Translations under genes and position numbers: made by a program | Assembly (NCBI RefSeq): GCF_900090195.1 | Contig: NZ_LT607803.1 | Span: 4,366,229 to 4,430,228 of the forward strand | DNA: 64,000 bases | Source: Variovorax sp. HW608 | Lineage (GTDB): Bacteria > Pseudomonadota > Gammaproteobacteria > Burkholderiales > Burkholderiaceae_C | Direction of reading: 5' to 3' | The notes under the pieces: generated by a model | Database searches by the model: none | What the model was told of the DNA's origin: nothing | Seen by the model: only the letters and a program-made list of their open reading frames with translations | Part shown: positions 34,196 through 43,672 of the stretch, one piece after another | Numbering within the stretch: position 1 is the stretch's first letter | Layout: each line of letters begins with the position of its first letter

Positions 34196-35473
34196 ATGGC
34201 CAAGGCAAGTGCGAGTGCGACCAGCAAGACCAGGACGAGCGAGTTCGGCGTCCACTCCGAAGTCGGGCAACTGCGCAAGGTCATGGTGTGCGCCCCCGGG
34301 CGTGCCCATCAGCGACTGACGCCGAGCAACTGCGACGAACTGCTCTTCGACGACGTGCTGTGGGTCGAGAACGCCAAGCGCGACCACTTCGACTTCGTCA
34401 CCAAGATGCGCGACCGCGGCGTGGAAGTCGTCGAGATGCACAACCTGCTTGCCGAGACGGTGGCCGTGCCCGAGGGCAAGAAGTGGATCCTCGACAACCA
34501 GGTGGTGCCCAACCAGGTGGGCCTGGGCTTCATCGACGAGCTGCGCAGCTACCTCGAAGGGCTGAGCCATCGCGACCTCGCCGAGACGCTGATCGGCGGC
34601 CTTTCGACCCATGACTTCCCCGAGGCCCATGGCGGTCAGGCGCTCAAGGTCGCGAAGGAGGCCGCGGGCGGCACCGAGTACCTGCTGCCGCCGCTGCCCA
34701 ACACGCTCTACACGCGCGACACCACCTGCTGGATCTACGGCGGCGTGACGCTCAATCCGCTCTACTGGCCCGCGCGGCACGAGGAAACCATCCTCACCAC
34801 CTCGATCTACCGCTTCCATCCCGACTTCGCCGGCAAGGTCAACGTCTGGTGGGGCGATCCGACGCAGGACCATGGCCTGGCCACGCTGGAGGGCGGCGAC
34901 GTGATGCCGATCGGCAAGGGCGTCGTCCTCATCGGCATGAGCGAGCGCACCTCGCGCCAGGCGATCAGCCAGCTCGCCGCCACGCTCTTCGAGAAGGGCG
35001 CTGCAGAGCGCGTGATCGTCGCGGCGATGCCCAAGATCCGTGCCGCGATGCACCTGGACACGGTGTTCACCTTCGCCGACCGCGACTGCGTGCTGCTCGC
35101 GCCGGACTTCATGAACAAGACCAGCACCTTCTCGTACTACCCGAGCGAGCACGCGAGCGGGGTCGAGCTGCGCAATGAGAACAAGCCCTTCGTCGACGTG
35201 GTCACGCAAGCGCTGGGCCTGAAGAAGATGCGCGTCGTGGAAGCCGGCGGCAGCGACTACCAGCGCGAGCGCACCCAGTGGGACAGCGGCGCGAACCTGG
35301 TCTGCGCATCGCCGGGCGTGGTCTATGCGTATGACCGCAACACCTACACCAACACGCTGCTGCGCAAGCACGGCATCGAGGTGATCACCATCGTGGGCGC
35401 CGAGCTCGGCCGGGGCCGCGGCGGTGGCCACTGCATGACCTGCCCGATCGTGCGCGACCCCGTGGACTACTGA
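34196..35473 (+). CDS. arcA: Arginine deiminase
   Basis: Cytoplasmic enzyme hydrolysing arginine to citrulline and ammonia (425 aa). N-terminal [19 protein letters not shown], substrate motifs [11 protein letters not shown] and [10 protein letters not shown], catalytic His in HLDTVFTF, and the nucleophilic Cys at about residue 413 in [13 protein letters not shown]. The ATG at 34196 has AACAGGAGAC. It forms a pair with arcD. Ornithine carbamoyltransferase (arcB) and carbamate kinase (arcC) do not follow. Instead an RND efflux operon starts 36 bases later on the same strand, so citrulline may be exported and the gain is ammonia (acid protection) rather than ATP, unless arcBC are elsewhere. Confidence 0.96.
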   Translation: MAKASASATSKTRTSEFGVHSEVGQLRKVMVCAPGRAHQRLTPSNCDELLFDDVLWVENAKRDHFDFVTKMRDRGVEVVEMHNLLAETVAVPEGKKWILDNQVVPNQVGLGFIDELRSYLEGLSHRDLAETLIGGLSTHDFPEAHGGQALKVAKEAAGGTEYLLPPLPNTLYTRDTTCWIYGGVTLNPLYWPARHEETILTTSIYRFHPDFAGKVNVWWGDPTQDHGLATLEGGDVMPIGKGVVLIGMSERTSRQAISQLAATLFEKGAAERVIVAAMPKIRAAMHLDTVFTFADRDCVLLAPDFMNKTSTFSYYPSEHASGVELRNENKPFVDVVTQALGLKKMRVVEAGGSDYQRERTQWDSGANLVCASPGVVYAYDRNTYTNTLLRKHGIEVITIVGAELGRGRGGGHCMTCPIVRDPVDY

Positions 35474-35509
35474 GTCGTCAATCCAACCGACGAGAGAGGA
35501 CGGGTGCCC

Positions 35510-36619
35510 GTGCCTGAAAAAAATGTGAGCCATTCCAGGGTCCTGTCCCGGGCCACGGCGCTCGTCGCGCTGGCCGCAGCCGTCTCGCTGTCGGCCTGCA
35601 GGCGCGCGGACGAGGCGCCGGTGGCGGAGATCCGTCCGGTGCGCGTGATGAAGATCGAGACGCGCGCGATCGGCGACACGGTCACGCTGACCGGCAACGT
35701 GCAGGCGCAGACCGAGATCAACCAGTCGTTCCGCATCGACGGGCGCTTGATCGAACGCAGCGTCGAGATCGGCGACCGGGTGAAGCAGGGCCAGTTGCTG
35801 GCCCGGCTCGATCCCCTGAACGAAGAGACGGCGCTGCAATCGGCGCGCGCGCAACTGGCGGCGGCGCAGGCGCAGAACATCGAGGCCCGCACCAACCACA
35901 CGCGGCTGCGTGATCTGCTGGCCGAGAACGCGGTGTCGCGCGCCTCGTTCGACCAGGCCGACTCGCTGTTGAAGGTCACGCAGTCGCAGGTCGAGACCGC
36001 GCAGTCGCAGGTGACGCTGGCGCAGAACCGCCTCAACTACACGCGCCTCAATGCCGACGTGTCCGGCGTGGTCACGGCGCGCGGGCCGGAGCCCGGCGAA
36101 GTGGTGCAGGCGGGCCGCATGGTGGTGCAGGTGGCGCGCGAAGGCGCGCGCGACGCGGTGTTCGACGTGCCGGCGCAGGTCAAGAACAGTGCGCCGTCCA
36201 ATCCCGACATCAGCGTCTCGCTCACCGACGACCCGAAGGTCACCGCACGGGGGCAGGTGCGCGAGGTGTCGCCGCGCGCCGATCCGGTGACGGGCACCTT
36301 CAGCGTGCGGGTGCGGCTCATCGACGCGCCCGCGGCGATCCGGCTCGGCTCCACCGTGACCGGGCGCATGAAGCTCGACAGCTCGCCGGCCATCGACATT
36401 CCCGCGTCGGCGCTCAACCGCGCGGGCAACAGCGCCTCGGTGTGGGTGGTCGATCCGAAGAGCGGCGTCGTCGCGGCGCGCCCGATCGAGGTGCGCGCCT
36501 TCGACGCGGCGCGCGTCCAGGTCACTGCCGGCCTGTCGCCCGGCGACCTGGTCGTGACGGCGGGCGTGCAGGCGCTGCGCCCCGGCCAGAAGGTCCGCAT
36601 CCTCGAGGCCGCGCAGTGA
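35510..36619 (+). CDS. RND efflux periplasmic adaptor (membrane fusion lipoprotein)
   Basis: A 369-residue adaptor linking the RND pump to the outer-membrane factor. Lipobox VSLSAC gives lipidation at about Cys30. Then a barrel-sandwich/lipoyl half (GNVQAQTEINQSF), an alpha-hairpin (about 95–160, Gln/Ala-rich coiled coil), the second lipoyl half (ADVSGVVTARGPEPGEVVQAG), beta-barrel and membrane-proximal domains. GTG at 35510 is better spaced from AGAGAGGA than GTG 35504. The stop overlaps the pump's GTG. It heads the RND–Mrp operon and is only 36 bases after arcA. Confidence 0.92.
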   Translation: MPEKNVSHSRVLSRATALVALAAAVSLSACRRADEAPVAEIRPVRVMKIETRAIGDTVTLTGNVQAQTEINQSFRIDGRLIERSVEIGDRVKQGQLLARLDPLNEETALQSARAQLAAAQAQNIEARTNHTRLRDLLAENAVSRASFDQADSLLKVTQSQVETAQSQVTLAQNRLNYTRLNADVSGVVTARGPEPGEVVQAGRMVVQVAREGARDAVFDVPAQVKNSAPSNPDISVSLTDDPKVTARGQVREVSPRADPVTGTFSVRVRLIDAPAAIRLGSTVTGRMKLDSSPAIDIPASALNRAGNSASVWVVDPKSGVVAARPIEVRAFDAARVQVTAGLSPGDLVVTAGVQALRPGQKVRILEAAQ

Positions 36620-39600
36620 TCGGGCCGAACCTGTCGGAATGGGCGCTGTCCAAGCGCTCGCTGGTGCTGTTCCTGATGATCATCTCGGTGGTCGCCGGGG
36701 CCCTGTCTTTCCTGCGCCTCGGGCGTGCCGAAGATCCGGCCTTCACCTTCCGCACCATGGTCGTCGCGGCCGGCTGGCCCGGTGCGACCGTCGACGAAAC
36801 GCTGCAGCAGGTCGCCGAGCGCCTGGAGCGCACGCTGCAGGAGACGCGCCATCTCGACCGCGTCCGCAGCTACACGGTGGCGGGCCAGACCACGATCTTC
36901 GTCGACCTCAAGCAGTCCACGCCGCCGGGCGAGATCCCCGACATCTGGTACCAGGTGCGCAAGAACGTCGGCGACATGCGGCAGACCCTGCCGCAGGGCG
37001 TGGTCGGCCCGTTCTTCAACGACGACTTCGGCGACACCTTCGGGATCATCTACGCCTTTACCGCCGACGGCTTCAACTTCCGCGAGCTGCGCGACCATGT
37101 CGAGGCCGCGCGCTCGCGGCTGCTGCAGGTGCCGGACGTGTCGAAGATCGAGGTGCTCGGCGCGCAGGACGAGCAGATCCTCATCGAGTTCTCCACCGAG
37201 CGCCTCGCCGGCCTGCGGCTGGATTACCCGAGCATCGTCAACGCGCTGCAGGCGCAGAACGTGATCCGCCCCGCGGGCACGATACAGACCGAGCAGGAGC
37301 GCGTCTTCATGCGCGTGAGCGGCGCCTTCGATTCCGAGCACGACATCGAGGCGGTCACCCTGGTGCTGGGCAACCGCATGCTCCGGCTCGGCGACATCGC
37401 CAGCGTGCGGCGCGGCTTCGTCGATCCGCCGCAGCCGATGTTCCGCGTCAACGGCAAGCCGGCCATCGGTCTCGCGATCGCGATGCGCGAGGCGGGCGAC
37501 ATCCTCGCTCTCGGCGCCAACATCAAGAAGGAGATGGCCGACTTCACCGCCAACCTGCCGCACGGCATCGAGCCGACGCTGGTGGCCGACCAGGCGGTGA
37601 CGGTCGATGTCGCGATCAACGACTTCATGTCCTCGCTCTGGCAGGCGATCATCATCATCCTGGCGTGCAGCTTCGTGAGCCTGGGCGTGCGGCCCGGCAT
37701 GGTGGTGGCGCTGTCGATCCCGCTCACGCTGGCGATCGTGTTCGCGCTGATGGACATGCTGCACATCGACCTGCACCGCATCTCGCTCGGCGCGCTGATC
37801 ATCGCGCTCACCTTGCTGGTGGACGACGCGATGACCACGGTCGACGCGATGATCAACCGGCTCGCGGCCGGCGACACCAAGGACCAGGCCGCGACCTTCG
37901 CCTACAGGACGCTGGCCGCGCCGATGCTGATCGGCACCCTGGTCACCATCTCCAGTTTCGTGCCGATCGGCTTCGCGCGCAGCTCGGCGGGCGAATACAC
38001 CTTCTCGATCTTCAGCGTGGTGGCGCTGGCGCTCCTGGTGTCGTGGCTCGGCGCGGTGGTCTTCTCGCCGCTGGTGGGCAAGGCGATCCTGAAGGCGCCC
38101 AAGGCCGATGCGCCGGCCGCCAAGCCGAGCAAGGTGACGGCGGTGTACGGCCGCTTCCTCGAAGGCGCGATCCGCGCGAAGTGGGTCACTTTCGCGGTGA
38201 CGATCGCGGCCTTCGTGGCGACGCTCTTCCTGGTGCGCTTCGTGCCGCAGCAGTTCTTCCCGGCCTCCGACCGGCCCGAGCTCACGGTCGACATGACGCT
38301 GCGCCAGAACGCATCGATCCACGCGACCGAGGCGCAGGCCGAGCGGCTGGAGCAGTTCCTCAGGAGCGATCCGGACGTCGACCACTTCAGCACCTACGTG
38401 GGCCGCGGCGCGATCCGCTTCATCCTCACGCTGAACGTGCAGCTCGCGAATCCGTTCTTCACGCAGTTCGTCATCGTCGCGAAGGACGTGCAGGCCCGCG
38501 ACCGCCTGCACCAGAAGCTCGAGCAGGTGCTTGCCGAGCAGTTCCCCGACGTGGTCGCACGCGTATCGCCGCTCGAACTCGGCCCGCCGGTCGGATGGCC
38601 GCTGCAGTACCGCGTGAGCGGCCCCGACGCGAACGAGGTGCGCAGGTACTCGCTCGACCTCGCGGGCGTTCTCGGATCGGATTCGCGTGTGCGGCACGTC
38701 AACTTCGACTGGATGGAGCCTGCGCGGCAGGTCAAGATCCGCATCAACCAGGAGGAGGCGCGGCAGCTCGGCGTCAGTTCCGCGGCACTGGCGGCCATCC
38801 TCAACTCGGCGATCACCGGGTCGGTGGTGACGCAGGTGCGCGACGACATCTATCTCGTCAACGTCGTCGCCCGCGCCACCGAGCAGCAGCGCGTGTCGTT
38901 CCAGAGCCTGAGCTCGCTGGCGGTGCCCACGCCGGCCGGCCGCATGGTGCCGCTCGCCCAGTTCGCGACCTTCGACGAGGAACAGGAGCTGCCGCTCGTC
39001 TGGCGTCGCAACCGGGTGCCGACGCTCACGGTGCGCGCGGACGTGACCCATGGCGTGCTGCCGGACACGGTGGTGGTCGCGCTGGCCGACCGCATCAAGG
39101 AGTTCAACGCCAAGCTGCCCAGGGGCTACAAGGTCGAGACCGGCGGCCTGTTCGAGGAAAGCGCGGCATCGAGCGCCTCGGTGTTCGCGGTGGTGCCGCT
39201 GATGATCGTGCTGATGCTGCTGTGCGTGATGGTGCTGCTCGTGAGCTTCAGGCGGCTGGCCATGGTGGTGGTGATCCTGCCGCTGGGGCTGATCGGCGTG
39301 GTGCTGTCGCTGCTCATCTTCAACCGGCCGCTGGGCTTCGTCGCGATCCTCGGCATCCTGGCGCTGATCGGGATGATCGCGAAGAACGCGGTGATCCTGG
39401 TCGTGCAGATCGAGACCTACCGCGCCGAGGGCCAGAGCGTGCTCGACGCGGTGATGATGTCGGGCACCTCGCGGCTGCGGCCGATGATCCTGACCTCGAT
39501 CTCCACCGTGCTGGGCCTGATCCCGATCGCGCCCACCGTGTTCTGGGGCTCGATGGCCTTCGCGATCATGGGCGGCCTGCTGGTGGCGACGCTGCTGACG

Positions 39601-39696
39601 CTGGTGCTGCTGCCCACGATGTACGTCGCGGTGTTCGGCAAGGAAGACCAGGCCCGGCGCGCCGAGGGCGTGCGGCCGGCGGTCGACGCGGCCTGA
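36616..39696 (+). CDS. RND efflux permease
   Basis: A 1026-residue inner-membrane proton-driven pump, normal RND length with 12 helices and two large periplasmic loops. Helix 4 carries the proton-relay pair D403–D404 in LTLLVDDAMTTVD. The helix 1 end and RAEDPAFTFRTMVV begin the first porter loop, and the C-terminal half repeats the layout (VVVILPLGLIGVVLSLLIF, GMIAKNAVILV). It resembles the HAE1-like pumps that start with GPNLSEWAL. GTG at 36616 overlaps the adaptor stop (GTGA). The substrate is unknown. Unusually, the next seven genes are Mrp-type antiporter subunits before the outer-membrane factor appears. Confidence 0.94.
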   Translation: MIGPNLSEWALSKRSLVLFLMIISVVAGALSFLRLGRAEDPAFTFRTMVVAAGWPGATVDETLQQVAERLERTLQETRHLDRVRSYTVAGQTTIFVDLKQSTPPGEIPDIWYQVRKNVGDMRQTLPQGVVGPFFNDDFGDTFGIIYAFTADGFNFRELRDHVEAARSRLLQVPDVSKIEVLGAQDEQILIEFSTERLAGLRLDYPSIVNALQAQNVIRPAGTIQTEQERVFMRVSGAFDSEHDIEAVTLVLGNRMLRLGDIASVRRGFVDPPQPMFRVNGKPAIGLAIAMREAGDILALGANIKKEMADFTANLPHGIEPTLVADQAVTVDVAINDFMSSLWQAIIIILACSFVSLGVRPGMVVALSIPLTLAIVFALMDMLHIDLHRISLGALIIALTLLVDDAMTTVDAMINRLAAGDTKDQAATFAYRTLAAPMLIGTLVTISSFVPIGFARSSAGEYTFSIFSVVALALLVSWLGAVVFSPLVGKAILKAPKADAPAAKPSKVTAVYGRFLEGAIRAKWVTFAVTIAAFVATLFLVRFVPQQFFPASDRPELTVDMTLRQNASIHATEAQAERLEQFLRSDPDVDHFSTYVGRGAIRFILTLNVQLANPFFTQFVIVAKDVQARDRLHQKLEQVLAEQFPDVVARVSPLELGPPVGWPLQYRVSGPDANEVRRYSLDLAGVLGSDSRVRHVNFDWMEPARQVKIRINQEEARQLGVSSAALAAILNSAITGSVVTQVRDDIYLVNVVARATEQQRVSFQSLSSLAVPTPAGRMVPLAQFATFDEEQELPLVWRRNRVPTLTVRADVTHGVLPDTVVVALADRIKEFNAKLPRGYKVETGGLFEESAASSASVFAVVPLMIVLMLLCVMVLLVSFRRLAMVVVILPLGLIGVVLSLLIFNRPLGFVAILGILALIGMIAKNAVILVVQIETYRAEGQSVLDAVMMSGTSRLRPMILTSISTVLGLIPIAPTVFWGSMAFAIMGGLLVATLLTLVLLPTMYVAVFGKEDQARRAEGVRPAVDAA

Positions 39697-39707
39697 GTGC
39701 TGGCCCG

Positions 39708-40211
39708 ATGAAAGCACCCGCCGCCCCCGTCGCGCGCACCGTGGTCAGCCGGGGCCTGCTGTTCCTCGGCCTCTGGCTGGTGCTGATGCCGAGCCTCGAG
39801 CCGGCCGACCTCGCGGTCGGGCTCTTCGCCACCGTCGCCGCGACCTGGACCAGCGTTCGCCTGATGCCGCCCGAAGTGGGCTACGTGCGGCTGCTGCCGT
39901 TGCTGGCCTTCGTGCCGCACTTCCTGTGGCAGTCGGTGATGGCCGGCGTGGACGTGGCCAGGCGCGCGATGTCGCCGCGGATGCCGCTCAAGGACGGCTT
40001 CGTCGCCTGCCCGGTGGGCCTGCCGCCGGGCCTGGCGCGCAACGACTTCGTCTCGATCATGAGCCTCATGCCGGGTTCGCTGCCGGTGGGCGAGACGGCG
40101 GATGCCGTGGTCTATCACTGCCTGGACACCGACCAGCCGCTCGCGAAGACGATGGCGAAGGAAGAGCAGTTGCTGCTCGATGCGCTGGTCGTGGTGGAGC
40201 CGGGTGGATGA
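39708..40211 (+). CDS. mnhE: Mrp/Mnh cation antiporter subunit E (MbhA-like)
   Basis: A 167-residue protein: two N-terminal membrane helices, a third near PLLAFVPHFLWQSVMAG, then a cytoplasmic domain with the conserved pattern FVSIMSLMPGSLPVGE and TDQPLAK, diagnostic of MnhE. The ATG at 39708 follows the RND stop by 11 bases. Its stop overlaps mnhF by four bases. It is the first of the E–F–G–(D/E/B)–C–D–D' series. Confidence 0.9.
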   Translation: MKAPAAPVARTVVSRGLLFLGLWLVLMPSLEPADLAVGLFATVAATWTSVRLMPPEVGYVRLLPLLAFVPHFLWQSVMAGVDVARRAMSPRMPLKDGFVACPVGLPPGLARNDFVSIMSLMPGSLPVGETADAVVYHCLDTDQPLAKTMAKEEQLLLDALVVVEPGG

Positions 40212-40525
40212 GCGCCATGGACGACTTCCTGCTCAGCGCCTGCGCCTTCGTGCTGCTGATGATCGCGGTGAGCCTCGTCGTGGTGCTGCGCGGGCCGGGG
40301 AGCAGCGCGCGCATGATGGCGGCGATGCTGTTCTGCACCGGCGGCATCGCGAGCCTCCTGCTGCTGGGCACGATCCACGGCATGGAGATCGTCATCAACG
40401 TCGTGCTCACGCTCGCGGTGCTGGCGCCCTTCGCGACCATCGCGTTCGTGCGGGCCGGCGCGGTGCTGGTGCGCGACGAATCCGCCGCCGACACGGCAGG
40501 CAGCGCGCAGGCGGGCAAGCCATGA
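40208..40525 (+). CDS. mnhF: Mrp/Mnh cation antiporter subunit F (MbhB-like)
   Basis: A 105-residue protein with three membrane helices and the subunit F pattern: VLRGPGSSARMMAAMLF near the first loop and VVLTLAVLAPFATIAF in helix 3. The start at 40208 overlaps the mnhE stop (ATGA), and the stop overlaps mnhG in the same way. The C-terminal 15 residues are a polar tail. Confidence 0.88.
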   Translation: MSAMDDFLLSACAFVLLMIAVSLVVVLRGPGSSARMMAAMLFCTGGIASLLLLGTIHGMEIVINVVLTLAVLAPFATIAFVRAGAVLVRDESAADTAGSAQAGKP

Positions 40526-40854
40526 TCAGCACGATCGCCGACCTCTTCACCGTCGTGGCCGTTTGCGCAGGCGGGTTCTTCTTCCTGGCCGGCACGGTGG
40601 GGCTGCTGCGCTTTCCGGACTCCTACACGCGGTTGCATGCGCTGACCAAGGCCGACAACCTCGGGCTGGGCCTGATCGTTCTCGGGCTCCTGCCGCAGGC
40701 CGGCAGCGTGAGCCTCGCCCTCAAGCTGATCGCGATCTGGTTCCTGGTGCTGCTCGCGTCGGCGACCGCATCGCAGATGATCGCGCGCGCCATTCGCGAG
40801 ACCGGGCGAACGGATGCTTCGGCCGCACCGGACCCCGGGGAGGCTCGCCGATGA
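40522..40854 (+). CDS. mnhG: Mrp/Mnh cation antiporter subunit G (MbhC-like)
   Basis: A 110-residue protein with three helices and the highly conserved subunit G sequence GTVGLLRFPDSYTRLHALTK, then ADNLGLGLIVLG. ATGA overlaps at both ends indicate translational coupling. The tail RTDASAAPDPGEARR is soluble. Confidence 0.93.
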   Translation: MISTIADLFTVVAVCAGGFFFLAGTVGLLRFPDSYTRLHALTKADNLGLGLIVLGLLPQAGSVSLALKLIAIWFLVLLASATASQMIARAIRETGRTDASAAPDPGEARR

Positions 40855-41792
40855 GCGTGCTGCTGAACCTCGCGCTCGTGCTGCTGTTCATCGGGCTCGC
40901 GGCGTGGACGGTCTTGACGCGCGACACCTTCGCGGCGGTGGCCGGGTTCATTCCGTACGGCCTGCTGCTGACAGTGGTGTGGCTGCGGCTGGTGGCGGTC
41001 GATGTCGCGATCACCGAGGCCGCGATCGGCGCCGGCCTGACCGGGGCGCTGCTGGTGGGCGCGGCCGCGCGCCTGCGCGCCACCGAAGCGCGGACGAATC
41101 GCCTGCGTCCCGGTGCCTGGACGCGCGTGCTGGCGGCGATCGGCTCGGTTGCGGTCGCGGGCTTCGTCGCGGTCTGCGTGCTGCTCTTGCCCGAAGCCAC
41201 GCCGACGCTCGCGCCGGCGGTGATGGACAACATCCACACCACCGGCGTCGGCAACCCGATCACGGCGGTGCTGCTGTCGTTTCGCGCGATGGATACGCTG
41301 CTCGAGGCGATCGTGCTGGCCTTCGGGCTCCTGGGCGTCTGGTCGCTCGCGCCGGATCTCGCCTGGGGTGGCCGGCCGAGCCTGCAGCCCATCGCGCAGC
41401 CGAACAGCATCCTCGCGCACTTCGCGCGCATGCTGCCGCCGATCGGCATCGTGATCGGGGTCTACATCCTGTGGTACGGCGCGGACCATCCGGGCGGCAA
41501 GTTCCAGGGCGCAACGATCCTCGCGGCGATGTGGCTGCTGGCGATGATGGCGGGGCTCGCCGACGTCCCGCGGGTGGGGCGCTTCGCGCTGCGCTTCTGG
41601 CTGGTCGCGGGGCCGCTGGTGTTCATCCTCGTCGGCTTCGCGGGTGCGCTCACGGCGGGTGCGTTCCTCGGCTATCCGGACGGCCTCGCGAAGCTGTGGA
41701 TCGTGGCCGTCGAGTTCGCACTGATGCCTTCGCTCGCGCTCACGCTGGGCCTCCTGCTTGCCGGTGCTCCCCACAGGGCGTTGCAGAAATGA
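40851..41792 (+). CDS. Fused MbhD–MbhE–MnhB-type antiporter subunit
   Basis: A 313-residue membrane protein that joins three parts usually separate or part of MnhA. Residues about 1–75 match the DUF4040/MbhD unit (AVDVAITEAAIGAGLTGALL). About 95–166 match the MbhE or MnhA C-terminal unit (GNPITAVLLSFRAMDTLLE). About 184–308 match MnhB (NSILAHFARMLPPIGIVIGV, HPGGKFQGATI at 213–223). The domain order is that of archaeal mbhD–E–F. The two outer assignments are firmer than the middle one. The ATG at 40851 overlaps mnhG, and the stop overlaps mnhC. The fusion replaces the missing C-terminal part of a full MnhA. Confidence 0.85.
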   Translation: MSVLLNLALVLLFIGLAAWTVLTRDTFAAVAGFIPYGLLLTVVWLRLVAVDVAITEAAIGAGLTGALLVGAAARLRATEARTNRLRPGAWTRVLAAIGSVAVAGFVAVCVLLLPEATPTLAPAVMDNIHTTGVGNPITAVLLSFRAMDTLLEAIVLAFGLLGVWSLAPDLAWGGRPSLQPIAQPNSILAHFARMLPPIGIVIGVYILWYGADHPGGKFQGATILAAMWLLAMMAGLADVPRVGRFALRFWLVAGPLVFILVGFAGALTAGAFLGYPDGLAKLWIVAVEFALMPSLALTLGLLLAGAPHRALQK

Positions 41793-42142
41793 TGGAAGCG
41801 ACCCAGCTTTTCGGGCTCTGCGCGGCGGCGCTGATCGGGCTCGGCCTGTACGGCGTCGTCGTCAACCCGCAGCCGCTGCGCAAGATCCTCGCGTTCAACC
41901 TGATCGGCAACGGCGTGTTCCTCGTGTGCGCGGTGATCGCGCGGCGCGGCGCGGCGGCCGGGCTGGGCGGCGATCCGGTGCCGCAGGCCCTGCTGATCAC
42001 CGCGATCGTGGTCGCCTTCGCGGCGTCGGCGCTGGCGGTCGCGCTGCTGCTGCGGCTGCACGAGGAAACCGGCGAGGCCGCATTGGCGGCCGAGCCGCCC
42101 GCCGCTCCCGCGAAGGCGGATGCCGCCGCCGGAGATCGCTAG
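41789..42142 (+). CDS. mnhC: Mrp/Mnh cation antiporter subunit C (NuoK-like, MbhG-like)
   Basis: A 117-residue protein with three helices of the NuoK/MnhC type: GLYGVVVNPQPLRKILAFN in the first loop and helix 2, and DPVPQALLITAIVVAFAASA in helix 3, the characteristic MnhC signature. A soluble Ala/Pro tail follows. The ATG at 41789 overlaps the preceding stop by four bases; the next gene's GTG abuts its TAG stop. Confidence 0.92.
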   Translation: MMEATQLFGLCAAALIGLGLYGVVVNPQPLRKILAFNLIGNGVFLVCAVIARRGAAAGLGGDPVPQALLITAIVVAFAASALAVALLLRLHEETGEAALAAEPPAAPAKADAAAGDR

Positions 42143-43672
42143 GTGCCGGTGGCCGATTCGATGAATGCGACCACGCCGGGCGGGCTGCTGCTGGTGCTGT
42201 CGGTGCTGCTGCCTTTCGTCGGCACGATGCTGGGCTTCGTGCTCGGCGGGCGCAATGCGCAGCGCGTGGCGCTGGTCACGCTGCTGCTCGGGCTCGGCAT
42301 CGCGCTGGGCATCGCCGATGCGGTCGTGGGTTCGGGCCGGCCGCTGGTCTACCTGCTGGGCGGGTGGGTGCCGCCGCTGGGCGTGGCGCTGCGCGCGGAC
42401 GGTCTGTCGGTGCTGATGATCGTCGCGATCGCGGTGGTGATCGGCGTGATCGGCATCTATGCCTGCGGCGATTTCGGCACGCCCGCGGGCGTGCGCGAGG
42501 CGCGTGCGCCCTACGCCTTCTGGCTGCTGCTGCTCGCGGTGTGGGGTTCGCTCAACCTGGTGTTCGTGAGCGGCGACGTGTTCACGCTCTACGTCGCGCT
42601 CGAGCTGCTGACCTTCGCGGGCGTGCCGCTGGTGAGCCTCGACGGGCGCGGCGAGACCTTGCAGGCGGCGCTGCGCTATCTGCTCTTCGCGCTGCTCGGG
42701 TCGATGTTCTACCTGCTCGGCGTCTTCCTGCTGTACGGCGCGTACGGGACGCTGGACATCCCGCTGCTCGCCCAAAGCATGCGTGCCGAGCCGATCAGCT
42801 GGACCGCCGCGGTGCTGATGACGGTCGGCCTGCTGGCGAAGACCGCGCTCTTCCCGCTGCACCTGTGGCTGCCCCCCGCGCATGCCGGCGCACCGGCGGC
42901 GGCGAGCGCGGTGCTGTCGGCGCTGGTCATCAAGGGCGGATGGTTCCTCGTCGTGCGCCTGTGGCTCGACGTCTTCGCCGACATCGTCACCCGGCCCGCA
43001 GCCCAGTCGATTGCCGCGCTGGGCGCGGCGGCCATCCTGGTCGGCAACGTGGTCGCCTTGCGGCAGGCGCGGCTGAAGCTCCTGATCGCCTACTCGACCG
43101 TGGCGCAGATCGGCTACCTGTTCCTCATGTTCCCGCTGATCGCGGGCCTGGAGGCGGCGCAGATCGACAGCGCTCCGGCGATCAACGGCGGCATGCTGCA
43201 GGCGATCTCGCATGCGACCGCGAAGGCCGCGATGTTCATGGCCGCCGGGCTGATCTATTCCACGCTCGGGCACGACCGCGTGGCCGACCTGCGCGGCGCG
43301 GGCCGTGCCTTGCCGATGACGCTGGGCGCCTTCGCGCTCGGCGGCGCTTCGCTGATCGGCCTGCCGCCCTCCGGCGGCTTCCTCGCGAAGTGGCTGCTGC
43401 TGACTTCTGCCATCGCGACCGCGCAATGGTGGTGGGCGCTCGTGATGCTGGTCGGCGGCCTCCTCACCAGCGCCTACGTGTTCATCGTGGTGGTGCGCGC
43501 GATGCAGCCGGCCGCACCCGGGTGGATGCCCCGAAAGGCGGTGCCGCGCTACCAGCAGGTCGCGGTGCTGGTGCTCGCGCTGTGCTCGTTCCTCCTGGGC
43601 ATCGCGGCCTTGTGCCCGGTCGACGTGGCGCTGATCGGCCGGCCCTTGCTGGTCTGGGTGGAGGGACCGTGA
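42143..43672 (+). CDS. mnhD: Mrp/Mnh antiporter subunit D (NuoM/N-like, MbhH-like)
   Basis: A 509-residue proton-antiporter-like subunit with about 14 helices. The key ion-pathway residues of the family are present: helix 5 Glu (E154 in YVALELLTFAG), helix 7 Lys (K233 in LLAKTALFPLHLWLP) and helix 8 Lys (K264). The GGFLAKW motif of helix 12 is also there. The GTG start directly follows the mnhC TAG, and the stop overlaps the second antiporter-like subunit (GTGA). Functionally this should be the competent ion-translocating subunit. Confidence 0.92.
   Translation: MPVADSMNATTPGGLLLVLSVLLPFVGTMLGFVLGGRNAQRVALVTLLLGLGIALGIADAVVGSGRPLVYLLGGWVPPLGVALRADGLSVLMIVAIAVVIGVIGIYACGDFGTPAGVREARAPYAFWLLLLAVWGSLNLVFVSGDVFTLYVALELLTFAGVPLVSLDGRGETLQAALRYLLFALLGSMFYLLGVFLLYGAYGTLDIPLLAQSMRAEPISWTAAVLMTVGLLAKTALFPLHLWLPPAHAGAPAAASAVLSALVIKGGWFLVVRLWLDVFADIVTRPAAQSIAALGAAAILVGNVVALRQARLKLLIAYSTVAQIGYLFLMFPLIAGLEAAQIDSAPAINGGMLQAISHATAKAAMFMAAGLIYSTLGHDRVADLRGAGRALPMTLGAFALGGASLIGLPPSGGFLAKWLLLTSAIATAQWWWALVMLVGGLLTSAYVFIVVVRAMQPAAPGWMPRKAVPRYQQVAVLVLALCSFLLGIAALCPVDVALIGRPLLVWVEGP

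Noticed and set aside
36037..39717. A 1226-codon open frame on the minus strand
   Set aside because: It is antisense to the RND pump, His/Arg/Glu-rich with no recognisable domain, and typical of the third-position bias of high-GC genes.
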